From assembly GCF_017353255.1 (NCBI RefSeq), contig NZ_JAFMYU010000005.1:124001-188000 (forward strand): DNA of 64,000 bases, given 5' to 3'. A program made the position numbers and the translations under genes. Below, piece after piece: positions 17,201 through 25,796 of this stretch (position 1 is its first letter; the number at the start of each line of letters is the position of its first letter). This DNA is from Fibrella aquatilis. Lineage in GTDB: Bacteria > Bacteroidota > Bacteroidia > Cytophagales > Spirosomataceae. Below the pieces are notes generated by a model. That model worked only from the letters and a program-made list of their open reading frames with translations. It had not been told where the DNA came from and ran no database searches.

Positions 17201-18149
17201 CGTCCGAAATTTCGATGCCGCCAAGGCCGATGCGCCCCATTGCCACCATCGATCCGGGGTCAGCACTGGCCTCCAGTTTATTGCCCGACAGCCCCGAGTG
17301 AGGGTCGGCACCGGTCGCCACGCCAAGGTCGGCCTGGAAATCAAAAAAGGGCTTGGTAATGATTTGCGGATAATCGGCCTGAACGGCCGTGGGCGTGGCC
17401 GTAAGGGCGGCTATGTCGGTGATGTAGATGCCCCCCGTGCCCAAACTGCCAAGCCCGGTATGCCGTTTGATGGCTGCCGAGGTGATCACTTTCTTTTCGG
17501 CTCTGAGTAGGCCGACGCCCCAGATTGACCCTACCTGCCCAGCAGTAGCTAGGTGAGCCGGGGGAAAGTTGCCAGGCCCGGCCAGCCCCGTGGCCGAATA
17601 GGGGAACGCCACCAGCACGTCGGCCCCGCTGGCGCGGTTGGCCGGGTCGGCGGGCGATCCATCGGCGTTGAGCGTACTGATTGGGTCGCCGTTCACAAAA
17701 CAGGGAATGATCGTCGATACTTCGCCGTTCTGGCAATAGTCGGTGGGGTAGTTGATGCCCACGTCGATGCCGGTGGCGGCGGGGCCGGCAATGACAAACC
17801 GCACGTTCGACCGGTCGTCGGCACCAGCCGCGCCAAAAAAGTAGCCATCGGCCAGGCCACTAAACTCAATCCGTACCTTTGCATTGGCGGGTACGTCGGC
17901 AGCACTAAACTGGTAAGCGCCGTTGCTGTCGGTAGTAGTAGAGATGGGTGTCGAACTGAAATTCACGTAGGCTCTAACTACGATGTTTGGCTCGCCTGGC
18001 TCTTCGGGGAGTGAGGCCGTCTGGGTGCCGCTTTGGTTGAAGTCCCGGTATACGGTGCCCTTAACCTGAGCAAATAACATGGATTGCGAAAGCAGGTATG
18101 CCACACCAACCACTAGTCCCCGCCTGAACGCTACGTACAAATTTTTCAT
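14214..18149 (-). CDS. Large exported SdrD B-like / Ig-like repeat protein
   Basis: A 1311-residue secreted protein. Starting at MKNLYVAFRR gives a basic, hydrophobic signal peptide ending near MLFAQ. A first SdrD B/Cna-B-like domain follows (GTVYRDFNQSGTQ). A long beta-rich section (about 150-680) has WD/NHL-like wording such as GGIEISDDSKTLYAVN and VTDLAFDVDGSMIIGM. A second SdrD B module begins near EIGNRVWFDDNRNGIQD. The C-terminal half contains Ig/SprB-like modules with paired Cys and two near-repeat segments (VQFVLFTSPQSGTAMYTGGT and VRFKTLQTGTNMYVGGT). No classical type IX sorting tail is visible at the end (CLSIQGTRVR). Probably a surface or adhesin-like protein; ligand unknown. Confidence 0.75.
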   Translation of the reverse strand: MKNLYVAFRRGLVVGVAYLLSQSMLFAQVKGTVYRDFNQSGTQTASLPEEPGEPNIVVRAYVNFSSTPISTTTDSNGAYQFSAADVPANAKVRIEFSGLADGYFFGAAGADDRSNVRFVIAGPAATGIDVGINYPTDYCQNGEVSTIIPCFVNGDPISTLNADGSPADPANRASGADVLVAFPYSATGLAGPGNFPPAHLATAGQVGSIWGVGLLRAEKKVITSAAIKRHTGLGSLGTGGIYITDIAALTATPTAVQADYPQIITKPFFDFQADLGVATGADPHSGLSGNKLEASADPGSMVAMGRIGLGGIEISDDSKTLYAVNLFDRKLYGVFIDSPARKPGPGDVKSWAMDQSGCPNGDYRPWGVYSYRKIVYVGGVCSGENRTSKIGSTPSATGDLAATLPDTAGLKLIIQRVDPRIVGATFQTVLTYPLTFPRGAADLTDNCADFKYWLPWNNDFPVGCNNTGMFVMWPQPMVTDLAFDVDGSMIIGMLDRFGHLAGVQNHNPQGTGLFNGFTGGDILRAAPLNAAGTAYKMESNGSVGGDFVPARTAGSNQVPGTGISVQGTNNNQGPGGGEFYYNDQWAFSTSSTKLAHDEVTNGSLMVVPGRGEVMTSAFDPITGIYQSGGMKVFKNRDGSIVRNYALFANLGGGPDGNFGKVSGLGDGKVLCDMPGLEIGNRVWFDDNRNGIQDAYEPGVDGVVLELFDMGAGGTKVASTTSANGGQYVFNKNNVPGGPRYNRSYEIRLAMAQLPSLDLAAQKPTGGPGARRAATTRDYYISPQLQASGVDGAIRDNNAVQIGTNAVIQLTTGSFGENNYDNDFAIYSCPTITAQFETLSVCADAAKIPDVPFDGANFALVDNVQFVLFTSPQSGTAMYTGGTVLATLTPTNPVSQVVSLTAANISTQNNTGAPIQYFIYGIISPAPIDPTCRVSSVTKLTILPKPTVAVTPSSATLTCNKLTATLQVLNPTPGTVYGWVSPPNGTTTAGSSLLVSAPGVYTVTASLSACAASSGTALVSEDKITQPVTVNDAVLSCRNPTASLTALVGGQVTTQTVSWKGPNGFTSTQNPISVTLPGTYSATVTFANGCTVVSTGGTVTQGASTTPDVEAFGGVKLCNTCSVTLVAEASGVSFYWTGPGNFTSTEQNPVVTLVGNYTVTVYDIETGCPNQAEVVVEPPAGDQCVTTLSISPGASTICSGGPAPAIVATASTTLVAGQQIQFVRFKTLQTGTNMYVGGTVLATLSPNASNQAILPPAAFVGVTNTASQPVDNYIYAILTPVNQARAECKPSALFTVTVQPGGCLSIQGTRVR

Positions 18150-18352
18150 TTTCAAGGCTGTTCTACTATACTGATTTACCATTAGTCAATGCACAAATCG
18201 ACTGGTCGCCAGTAGTCCTATGAAGGAACTGGTTTGCATTACCGAAATCGACACGTGTTTATGGGATGTAAGGTACTTAGAGCGAATACCTCAAATTTCT
18301 TGCCAGCCAGCCATTTCGCACCGTGAATGTTTACTGAGCGCACCAATTACTT

Positions 18353-20872
18353 ATGAATAAATCGTCGTCTGAGCCGTTATTTGCGTATTCGTCTGTTGAG
18401 GAACGTACTTTTTTCGTTGACCTGATTTTGCCTATTCCTGTGCCACGATTGTTCACCTATCGGGTTCAGAGAGAAATGAATGGTCTTATCAAAATTGGGG
18501 CCAGAGTAATTGTTCCCTTCGGAAAAAGCCGGGTGATGACCGCCGTAGTGGCCAGTTTGCATAACCAGCCACCCCAGAACTACCAGGCCCGCTACGTGCT
18601 CGAACTACTGGACGAATATCCCCTGGTAACAGGCTATCAGCTTCAGTTATTCGATTGGATGTCAACGTACTACATGTGTTGTGTGGGTGAGGTGCTCAAC
18701 GTGGCGCTGCCTTCCGGCTTGAAAATCACCAGCCAGTCGAAGGTGCAGTACAACCCCGATTTTGACTATCCCGAATTACTCACCGAGCAAGAAGCTGCCC
18801 TGATCGATGAGCTTCGAAAACAACCAGCCCTGTCGTATGAAGAGGTGGGGCGGCTGGTTGGCGAGATCAATGTGCCCACGCTCATTAAGTCGTTGGTGGG
18901 TAAACGGGCGGTCATTGTCTTTGACGAAGTCAAAGAAAAATACGTACCCAAAATGGTGCGTAAGGTGCGGCTAAACCCCCGGTTTGAAGACCCCGAAGAG
19001 TTAGTAGCTCTCATCCATAGACTAGAAAAACTACCCAAACAACAAGAGGTAGTCATGCGTTATTTAAGTCATGTGCCGTTACAACGCAGCCCCGCGTTAA
19101 ACCAGATCGGCCTCGATAAAACGCTGCTCAACAAAGACGACGAACTGTCGTCGTCATCACTGGCTACGCTCATAAAAAATGGCGTGTTCGATACCTTCGA
19201 GCTGATCCAGCCGCGCTTTAGCCAGACGTTTGCCCCCCAGGGCGAGATTAAGCTGACCTCCGCCCAGCAGGCCGCCTCCGACCAGGTGATGGGCCACTTT
19301 GCTGACAAAGACATTGTGCTGTTTCACGGCATCACGGGCAGCGGCAAAACTGAAGTTTACATCGACCTGATCCAGAAGGTGCTGGCCGGCGGGTCGCAGG
19401 TGTTGTACCTCTTGCCCGAAATTGCTTTGACCACCCAGATTGTGGTGCGCCTGCAGAAAGTCTTCGGAGACAAAATGGGCATCTACCACTCGAAATTCTC
19501 TGATAATGAGCGCGTTGAGGTTTGGAAGGGCATTGTGTCGGGGCAGTACCAGTTTGTGGTAGGAGTGCGGTCGGCGGTGTTTTTGCCGTTCGACAACCTC
19601 GGCCTGATTATCGTAGACGAAGAACACGAGACTTCTTACAAGCAGCACGACCCCGCCCCGCGCTACCACGCCCGCGACGTGGCCATGATGATGGCCCACT
19701 GGCAGCAGGCCAAGGTGCTGCTGGGGTCGGCTACGCCCAGCATGGAGTCGTACTACCAGGCTAAACAGGGCCGTTACGGGCTGGTAGAGCTGTTTCAGCG
19801 CTACGGCGATGCCAACCTACCGTTTATCTCACTCATCGACGTGAAGAAGGAACGGCACCAGAAAACCATGAAAAATGAGTTTTCGTCGGTGCTGTACCAG
19901 GCCTTGTCTGACAACCTGGAGCGGGGTGAACAAAGCATTTTGTTTCAGAACCGGCGCGGCTATTCGCCATACATTCAGTGCGAAGACTGCGAATGGATTG
20001 GCCAATGCCCCAACTGCGCCGTGAGCCTGACCTACCACCAACGCGCCGCCGAACTGCGCTGCCACTACTGTGGCCATAAAGAGCTGGTGCCCAAGCTGTG
20101 CCCCGTTTGTGGGTCTACGAAAGTGAAAACGGTGGGCTACGGTACCGAAAAGCTGGAAGACCAGCTTCAGATTCTGTTTCCCGACGCCCGCATTCAGCGC
20201 ATGGACCTCGACACCACGCGGGCCAAGAACGCCTACCAGCAGATCATTCAGGAATTTGAGACCGGCAATGTGGATATTTTGGTAGGTACGCAGATGATTA
20301 CCAAGGGGTTAGATTTTGGCAACGTGAGTCTGGTGGGTATTTTCGACGCCGACCGGATCATCCACTTCCCCGAATTCAGGGCCACGGAACGGGCTTTTCA
20401 GATGATGACGCAGGTGAGTGGCCGGGCGGGCCGCCGCGCCGACCGGCAGGGGCGAGTGCTCATTCAGACCGCCAACCCCACACAGGCTGTGCTGGCCAAA
20501 ATCATCGACAACGATTATCACGCTCTCTATTCCGATGAGATTGTGGAACGCCAGAATTTCAACTACCCACCCTTTTCGCGGCTGATCAAGCTTACCGTTC
20601 GCCACACCGACCAGCGCATCAGCAAACGCGCCGCCGACAAACTCCGCCTCGACCTGGCCGACAAGCTGGGCGACGAGCGCGTGCTGGGTCCCGAAGAGCC
20701 GCTGGTAGAGCGCGTACGGAATCAGTTTCTATTCGACATACTGATCAAGCTGGAACGCGAAAAAATCAATTTCAAGGCCGTGAAGGCATTTATTCAGGAG
20801 TGCATCACCAATATCCTCACCGACAAAGGCCTCCGTCAGGTTAGCATCGTGATCGACGTAGATTGTTTGTAG
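18353..20872 (+). CDS. priA: Primosomal protein N' (replication restart helicase PriA)
   Basis: DNA helicase that recognises stalled forks and reloads the replisome. At 839 residues it is slightly longer than the usual 730-820. The 3'-DNA-binding domain occupies about 20-120. Walker A is GITGSGKTE at 326-334 and Walker B is DEEH at 422-425. The eight-Cys zinc region (CEDC, CPNC, CHYC and CPVC spacing) lies at about 544-585. Helicase motifs V-VI include GTQMITKGLDF and QVSGRAGR. The N-terminal 15 residues before FVDLILP are poorly conserved, so a downstream start is possible, though no better ATG is apparent. It is divergent from the SdrD-like gene across a 200-nt gap in which I see no clear promoter. 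Confidence 0.97.
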   Translation: MNKSSSEPLFAYSSVEERTFFVDLILPIPVPRLFTYRVQREMNGLIKIGARVIVPFGKSRVMTAVVASLHNQPPQNYQARYVLELLDEYPLVTGYQLQLFDWMSTYYMCCVGEVLNVALPSGLKITSQSKVQYNPDFDYPELLTEQEAALIDELRKQPALSYEEVGRLVGEINVPTLIKSLVGKRAVIVFDEVKEKYVPKMVRKVRLNPRFEDPEELVALIHRLEKLPKQQEVVMRYLSHVPLQRSPALNQIGLDKTLLNKDDELSSSSLATLIKNGVFDTFELIQPRFSQTFAPQGEIKLTSAQQAASDQVMGHFADKDIVLFHGITGSGKTEVYIDLIQKVLAGGSQVLYLLPEIALTTQIVVRLQKVFGDKMGIYHSKFSDNERVEVWKGIVSGQYQFVVGVRSAVFLPFDNLGLIIVDEEHETSYKQHDPAPRYHARDVAMMMAHWQQAKVLLGSATPSMESYYQAKQGRYGLVELFQRYGDANLPFISLIDVKKERHQKTMKNEFSSVLYQALSDNLERGEQSILFQNRRGYSPYIQCEDCEWIGQCPNCAVSLTYHQRAAELRCHYCGHKELVPKLCPVCGSTKVKTVGYGTEKLEDQLQILFPDARIQRMDLDTTRAKNAYQQIIQEFETGNVDILVGTQMITKGLDFGNVSLVGIFDADRIIHFPEFRATERAFQMMTQVSGRAGRRADRQGRVLIQTANPTQAVLAKIIDNDYHALYSDEIVERQNFNYPPFSRLIKLTVRHTDQRISKRAADKLRLDLADKLGDERVLGPEEPLVERVRNQFLFDILIKLEREKINFKAVKAFIQECITNILTDKGLRQVSIVIDVDCL

Positions 20873-20972
20873 GGGGTGGTTGGGCCTTTTTTGATAGATT
20901 CGTATATAATAGAAATGGCAGTTTGTGTGTGCCTTCGCGCTCCAGGCTACTGTCTGACTTCCCTCAATTCCT

Positions 20973-22415
20973 ATGATTCAACTGGAAAATGCCTTGTTTC
21001 GGAAGGGGCGGGTGGTGGTGTTGCAGGGTGTGAATCTGACGTTGGCACCGGGACAGCACTGGGCCATTGCGGGGCCGGTGGGAGCGGGTAAATCGCTGCT
21101 GCTGAACGCCCTGGCCGGTCGGCTGCTGCCACAGGCGGGGCAGGTTACGTTTAGCGAAACAGACCAGCCGGACCAGCCTATCTCCCGTGAACATCAAAAA
21201 GCCCGCACGGCTATCGTCACCTTTCGCGAGGCCTCCCACGCCTTTGATTACAGCCGGTTTTTCTACCAGCAACGCTACCACGCCGCCCTCGAAGAAAGCC
21301 TCGACGTGCGGGCGTTTTTGCAAGTCAAAGACGAACAACTAGCTGACAGTAAGGCTGTATTGAGTCGGCTGGGTTTGCTGCCGCTGCTGTCGTTGCCGTT
21401 TATCAAGCTCTCGAACGGGCAGTCGCGGAAGGTGCTGATTGCGAAGGCGTTGCTTACCAAACCAGCCCTGTTGCTACTCGACGACCCGTTTGTGGGGCTG
21501 GATGCGGCCATGCGCCGGAACCTAATCGATTGGCTCGATGAACTAGTAGCTACCGGTACGCAACTGGTGCTGGTGGCCCCACCCGACGTGCTCCCCAACT
21601 GCATTACGCATATTGTCGAATTAGCTGATGGACAAATAGTTAGTCAATATGAACGCTCTGCTGCATTACTAGAAACGGAGGAAATAAACCCCGCCAGTTT
21701 ACCCACCATACCCATCTGGCAAACGCCACCGATGGAGCCACTGCCTGCCGAAACGGTATTCGATTTACGCGACGTGACGATTCGGTACGGCGATCTGGTC
21801 ATCCTCGACCGCTTAACCTGGACCGTCCGGGCGGGGGAGCAATGGGCGTTGCTGGGGCCAAACGGGTCGGGCAAATCGGTGCTGTTGAGCCTATTGTATG
21901 GCGACCACCCACAGGCCTACGCCAACGACATCCGGCTGTTTGGCAAGCCCCACGGACGGGGCCGCACGGGTACGGGACAGAGCATCTGGGCCATAAAACG
22001 CCAGATTGGTTTTGTCTCGCCCGAACTGCATCTGTACTTTCCCCGCCACCTCGCCGTGCTTGACGTAATCTATACCGGACTTACCGACACGCTCACCGTA
22101 CCCCGCGCTGTGGTCCCTAGCCATACCGCCGATGCCCTTTCCCTACTGAGCTATTTTGGCCTTAATGCCTTAATAGACAGACAGTTTGGCCGTCTGTCGG
22201 CGGGGCAACAGCGACTGGTACTGCTGTGTCGGGCGCTGCTGAAACGCCCTCCCGTACTTATCCTCGATGAGCCGTTCCAGTGCCTAGATCCTGCCCAGCT
22301 TGCCCGCGCCCGCCATCTGCTAAGCCACCTCCCACTCACCACTACGCTCCTGTTTGTCACCCACTACCCCGCCGAAATCCCTACCTCCGTCACGCAGTTT
22401 TTGGAATTGGGGTAA
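20973..22415 (+). CDS. Tandem ATP-binding cassette protein (ModF-like)
   Basis: A 480-residue protein with two fused ABC ATPase domains and no membrane segment. Walker A sites are GPVGAGKS (34-41) and GPNGSGKS (295-302). Signature motifs are LSNGQS (146-151) and LSAGQQR near 408. The first Walker B reads LLLLDDPFVGLD, with Asp in place of the usual catalytic Glu, whereas the second is the normal LILDEPF. One composite site may therefore be catalytically weak. Layout resembles ModF/PhrA-type proteins, whose function is poorly defined. No permease gene is adjacent. It is followed by a heptad hairpin and then murQ. Confidence 0.85.
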   Translation: MIQLENALFRKGRVVVLQGVNLTLAPGQHWAIAGPVGAGKSLLLNALAGRLLPQAGQVTFSETDQPDQPISREHQKARTAIVTFREASHAFDYSRFFYQQRYHAALEESLDVRAFLQVKDEQLADSKAVLSRLGLLPLLSLPFIKLSNGQSRKVLIAKALLTKPALLLLDDPFVGLDAAMRRNLIDWLDELVATGTQLVLVAPPDVLPNCITHIVELADGQIVSQYERSAALLETEEINPASLPTIPIWQTPPMEPLPAETVFDLRDVTIRYGDLVILDRLTWTVRAGEQWALLGPNGSGKSVLLSLLYGDHPQAYANDIRLFGKPHGRGRTGTGQSIWAIKRQIGFVSPELHLYFPRHLAVLDVIYTGLTDTLTVPRAVVPSHTADALSLLSYFGLNALIDRQFGRLSAGQQRLVLLCRALLKRPPVLILDEPFQCLDPAQLARARHLLSHLPLTTTLLFVTHYPAEIPTSVTQFLELG

Positions 22416-22421
22416 GGGGGA

Positions 22422-22499
22422 GAGGGTGTGGTTGGTAGTTGGTGGTTGGTGGGGGGCTTCGCCTGCGTCAGCCAACCACCAACTACCAACCACACCCTC
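22422..22499. repeat. 28-bp heptad-arm hairpin between ABC gene and murQ
   Basis: 22422-22449 and 22472-22499 are perfect reverse complements. The arm reads as 7-mers GGTAGTT, GGTGGTT, with the loop ending in GCGTCAGCC. It starts 6 nt after the ABC gene stop (22413-22415). Confidence 0.92.
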
Positions 22500-22518
22500 C
22501 CTCTGCCAGTATTTTTGG

Positions 22519-22526
22519 TAGCTTTG
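22519..22526 (+). promoter_or_regulatory. -7 promoter box for murQ
   Basis: TAGCTTTG is an exact TAnnTTTG match, 18 nt before the murQ ATG. No TTG is found at the usual upstream distance; that position falls inside the hairpin's right arm. Confidence 0.5.
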
Positions 22527-22544
22527 CCCGACAATGTATTGCGC

Positions 22545-23345
22545 ATGATTACCGAAACAACGTCTCATTACGACAACCTGGAGCAGATGTCGGTCCACGA
22601 CCTGCTGGTGAACATCAACAACGAAGACAAAACCGTGCCCCTGGCTGTAGAGAGGGCTATTCCGCAGTTGGAAGCCCTTGCCACGCAGGTGACAGCCCGG
22701 ATGCGTGAAGGCGGTCGGCTGTTCTACATCGGCGCAGGGACGAGCGGTCGGCTTGGCGTGGTCGATGCGTCGGAATGTCCACCGACGTACGGGGTGCCGC
22801 ACGACCTGGTGGTGGGCATCATTGCCGGGGGCGACGGGGCCATTCGCAAGGCCGTGGAATTTGCCGAAGATGACCCTAACCAAGCCTGGATAGACCTCAG
22901 CGCCTACAAAATAGACGCGCTCGACACCGTAGTGGGCATTGCCGCATCGGGCCGGACGCCCTACGTCATCGGCGGGTTGCAGCAGGCGCGGGCGGCGGGT
23001 TGCCTCACAGGCTGCGTTGTCTGTAACCCCGGCTCGCCGGTGGCGGCGGCGGCCCAGTTTCCGGTGGAAGTGGTCACGGGGCCGGAGTTTGTCACGGGTA
23101 GCACGCGCATGAAGGCGGGCACGGCGCAGAAATTGGCCCTTAACATGTTATCGACCACGGTGATGATTCAGCTAGGCCGGGTGCGGGGCAACAAAATGGT
23201 CGATATGCAACTCTCGAATATTAAACTGCAACAACGCGCCGCCTATATGGTCATGGACGAAACGGGCGTTTCCGAAGCCGAAGCCAAAGACCTGCTTACC
23301 CGCTTCGGCAACGTCCGCGGCGCGATTGACAACTACAAAAAATGA
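22545..23345 (+). CDS. murQ: N-acetylmuramic acid 6-phosphate etherase
   Basis: Cleaves the lactyl ether of MurNAc-6-phosphate to give GlcNAc-6-phosphate and D-lactate in peptidoglycan recycling. The start at MITETTSHYDNLEQM is chosen because the frame upstream runs through the hairpin. The resulting 266 residues are a little shorter than the usual 295-300. The SIS domain carries GAGTSGRLG (64-71) and the catalytic Glu77 in DASECPPTYG. The second signature TGSTRMKAGTAQK is present. The C-terminus ends soon after the helical domain starts, which accounts for the short length; this is common in Bacteroidota. No murK or anmK lies nearby. Confidence 0.95.
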   Translation: MITETTSHYDNLEQMSVHDLLVNINNEDKTVPLAVERAIPQLEALATQVTARMREGGRLFYIGAGTSGRLGVVDASECPPTYGVPHDLVVGIIAGGDGAIRKAVEFAEDDPNQAWIDLSAYKIDALDTVVGIAASGRTPYVIGGLQQARAAGCLTGCVVCNPGSPVAAAAQFPVEVVTGPEFVTGSTRMKAGTAQKLALNMLSTTVMIQLGRVRGNKMVDMQLSNIKLQQRAAYMVMDETGVSEAEAKDLLTRFGNVRGAIDNYKK

Positions 23346-23408
23346 GTTTAAGGTCTAATGTTGCTCCGCGAGCTGTGTAGATCGCGGAGCAACATTAGAC
23401 CTTAAACT
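23345..23408. repeat. 27-bp heptad-arm hairpin between murQ and MDR gene
   Basis: 23345-23371 and 23382-23408 are perfect reverse complements with a 10-nt loop (GCTGTGTAGA). The heptads are GTTTAAG, GTCTAAT, then the tip GTTGCTCCGCGA. The first arm base is the last base of the murQ stop codon (TGA, 23343-23345). Confidence 0.93.
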
Positions 23409-23433
23409 TACTCTAGACCCGTAACTACCCTTT

Positions 23434-24468
23434 ATGAAAGCCCTCCAACTTCCTGCCCTGAATCAGCCGCTGGCGCTGGTCGACGTCCCCGATCTAACAC
23501 CTAATGCCAATGAGGTGGTCATTGCCATTAAAGCGGCGGCGCTTAACCACCGCGACGTGTTTATTCAGCAGGGGCTTTATCCCAGCATTGCGCTACCCGT
23601 TATTCCCGGTTCCGACGGGGCCGGGGTCGTTCTGGCCGTTGGCGAAGGCGTTGACCCCGTTTGGCTGGGGCGTGAGGTAGTCATCAACCCAGGCCTGAAC
23701 TGGGGCAATAACCCGGCCATGAACAGCCCGGCGTTTAAGATTCTGGGTATGCCCGACAACGGCACGTTTGCCGAGCAAGTAGTTGTTCCGCTAACCAATG
23801 TCTACGCCAAACCACAGCACTTGTCGTTTGCCGAAGCCGCTGCTTTGCCACTGGCGGGTCTCACGGCCTGGCGGGCGTTGATGTCGCGGGCGGGACTGTC
23901 TTCGCAACGGACTGAGCGTGTGCTCATTACGGGCGTGGGCGGCGGTGCGGCCCTGTTTGCATTGCAGTTTGCCGTAGCAGCTGGCGCCGAGGTCTGGGTT
24001 ACGTCGGGATCGGCCGAAAAGCTGGCCAAGGCGCAGGAGTTGGGTGCTAAGGGTGGGGTGAACTACAAAGAGGCCGACTGGCATAAAATGCTGATGAAAG
24101 CTGCCACTGTCGACAATCCTGCCCTGGCCAGAGTCGGTTATTTCGACGTCATCATCGACAGTGCGGGCGGGCCAGATTTTGCTAAACTGACGCAGGTAGC
24201 AGCCCCCGCAGCCCGTATCGCATTTTTCGGTGGCACGACCGGCAAAATCACCGATGTGCAGCCGTCGGTGGTGTTTTTCAAGCAGTTATCCATCTTCGGT
24301 ACCACCATGGGCAACGATGCCGAGTTTGCCGACATGCTCCAGTTTGTTGAAAAACACCAGCTAGTACCTGTGGTCGATTCGGTGCGGCCCCTAGCCGAAG
24401 GACAAGCCGCCTTCGACCGCATGAACGCCGGACAGCAACTGGGTAAGCTGGTTCTCTCGGTCGACTGA
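23434..24468 (+). CDS. MDR superfamily NAD(P)-dependent quinone oxidoreductase-like protein
   Basis: A 344-residue medium-chain dehydrogenase/reductase. The N-terminal GroES-like domain has NHRDVFIQQGLYP and GSDGAGVV. The Rossmann domain has a glycine-rich loop in ITGVGGGAALFALQFA (about 169-184). The four-Cys structural zinc lobe is missing, and the usual catalytic zinc Cys/His set is not evident, as in quinone reductases and YhdH-like acyl-CoA reductases. The substrate is undetermined. The next gene begins 3 nt after its stop, so the two are almost certainly translated from one message. Confidence 0.85.
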   Translation: MKALQLPALNQPLALVDVPDLTPNANEVVIAIKAAALNHRDVFIQQGLYPSIALPVIPGSDGAGVVLAVGEGVDPVWLGREVVINPGLNWGNNPAMNSPAFKILGMPDNGTFAEQVVVPLTNVYAKPQHLSFAEAAALPLAGLTAWRALMSRAGLSSQRTERVLITGVGGGAALFALQFAVAAGAEVWVTSGSAEKLAKAQELGAKGGVNYKEADWHKMLMKAATVDNPALARVGYFDVIIDSAGGPDFAKLTQVAAPAARIAFFGGTTGKITDVQPSVVFFKQLSIFGTTMGNDAEFADMLQFVEKHQLVPVVDSVRPLAEGQAAFDRMNAGQQLGKLVLSVD

Positions 24469-24471
24469 GGC

Positions 24472-25779
24472 ATGATCCGGCTGCACCCTAACGGAACGCA
24501 CTCGACAAACTGCCCTGCCTGTGGCGCGGCCAATGCGTTGGGCACCGTTCGTTTTCTGGGAGCCGTCACCGGGGTCGACGTAGTGTGTGCAGCCTGCCAG
24601 ACGGTCTACCTGCAAACGTTGCCCAACGGCCAGTTTAATCGGTTTTCTGTAGCTATATCGGCTGATTATCAGCACGTTGCTGTTGATAATCGAGGCCGTT
24701 GGCTGGTCGATCTAGTGAAACGTTGTCTGGTCGAGACAGCGGCTGAGATTCCCCGAATTTATGCGTTGCCGCCGAAGGTTGGCGAACTGGCCAACCCGCT
24801 GCCCGCTACTGCAAGTCCGGTGTTGCTGCTGTGCCTCGATCCCGGCTATGGTCACGCGCTGATGATGCTGTTCAACGCCCAACGTCACCACGAGCAGCCG
24901 CAGCGGCAGACCGTCCCCAACCGGCCCATCATCGCCGTGGTACCTTGCGCTCTTGCATGGCTCGTACCCGATTATGTGGCCGAAACCTGGGTTGTCGATC
25001 TCCCGCTTTCTGCGCTGGAACGGCAGGTGCCTGGATTAGATGCCTTTGTTAATGAACAACTTAGCCGTTTTCAAACGGTCTGGTTCAGCCATGCGCATAT
25101 CCATTTCGACCACCGCACCGCCCGCTTCTCTGACTTCACGCACGCCTCAAAATTCGACCTGCGCCAGTTCACTGCCTCGCTGACCGAGTCGATTCCGAAG
25201 CTAACGTTTATCCTGCGCGAAGATCGGCTATGGCTTCGGCATGGTTGGGAACGGCTCCTGCACAAAGCCCTGAACCGGCTTGGTTTTGGACAAAAAACAC
25301 GACGACTCTGGGCGCGTTGGCAGGCTGTACGGTACCGCGAACTGGCCCACCATATTCACCAAAAATTGCCTTACGCCAACATAGTGGCTGTGGGTATTAC
25401 GGGCGGCGGTCAGTATCCCATAGACCTGGGCTACGCCGTTGAAGATCAGCGCAAACCAACCCCGATTTCGCCCGAACAGGAACGTGCCTGGTGTGTTCAA
25501 TATGCTCGTAGTCAAGTAGTTATTGGCGTACATGGGTCGAATATGGTGTTGCCTACGGCGCTGGCGGCGGGCTTTGTCAACCTGCTCCCGCCCGACAAAC
25601 TCTCTCACTATGCCGAAGACATTCTACTGGCTCACGACAACCCTATTCACCAGACGTTGCTGGGCCGTTTCGTCTCTACAAGCGCCTCCCCCCGGCAGGT
25701 AGCCGACCTGGTCGTTTCCATGCTCACCGAGTTCCCCGTCTGGCTGGCCGAAGAACAGGATCGTGACAATGTGCTGTAG
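24472..25779 (+). CDS. Zinc-ribbon protein with GT61-like C-terminal region (unrecognised)
   Basis: A 435-residue protein I cannot assign to a named family. The N-terminus is a zinc ribbon with CPAC at 14-17 and CAAC at 39-42. The middle is alpha/beta, with GYGHALMMLFNAQ near 124. The C-terminal part has VIGVHGSNMVLP (350-361) and GFVNLLPP, which resembles the donor-site end of GT61/DUF563 or other GT-B-like transferases. No signal peptide or membrane helix is seen. It is coupled to the MDR oxidoreductase gene (3-nt spacing). A nucleotide-sugar transferase acting on a surface glycan is a guess; the ribbon is unusual for such enzymes. Confidence 0.6.
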   Translation: MIRLHPNGTHSTNCPACGAANALGTVRFLGAVTGVDVVCAACQTVYLQTLPNGQFNRFSVAISADYQHVAVDNRGRWLVDLVKRCLVETAAEIPRIYALPPKVGELANPLPATASPVLLLCLDPGYGHALMMLFNAQRHHEQPQRQTVPNRPIIAVVPCALAWLVPDYVAETWVVDLPLSALERQVPGLDAFVNEQLSRFQTVWFSHAHIHFDHRTARFSDFTHASKFDLRQFTASLTESIPKLTFILREDRLWLRHGWERLLHKALNRLGFGQKTRRLWARWQAVRYRELAHHIHQKLPYANIVAVGITGGGQYPIDLGYAVEDQRKPTPISPEQERAWCVQYARSQVVIGVHGSNMVLPTALAAGFVNLLPPDKLSHYAEDILLAHDNPIHQTLLGRFVSTSASPRQVADLVVSMLTEFPVWLAEEQDRDNVL

Positions 25780-25796
25780 TGACCAGGCGCTGACTA

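Noticed and set aside
20931-20950. TATAAT-like box before the tandem ABC gene
   Set aside because: TATATAAT around 20903 lacks a correctly spaced TTGACA-like partner, and this lineage uses the TAnnTTTG box.
22428-22544. N-terminal extension of murQ
   Set aside because: These 39 codons run through the hairpin and promoter box; MurQ homology starts at the ATG at 22545.
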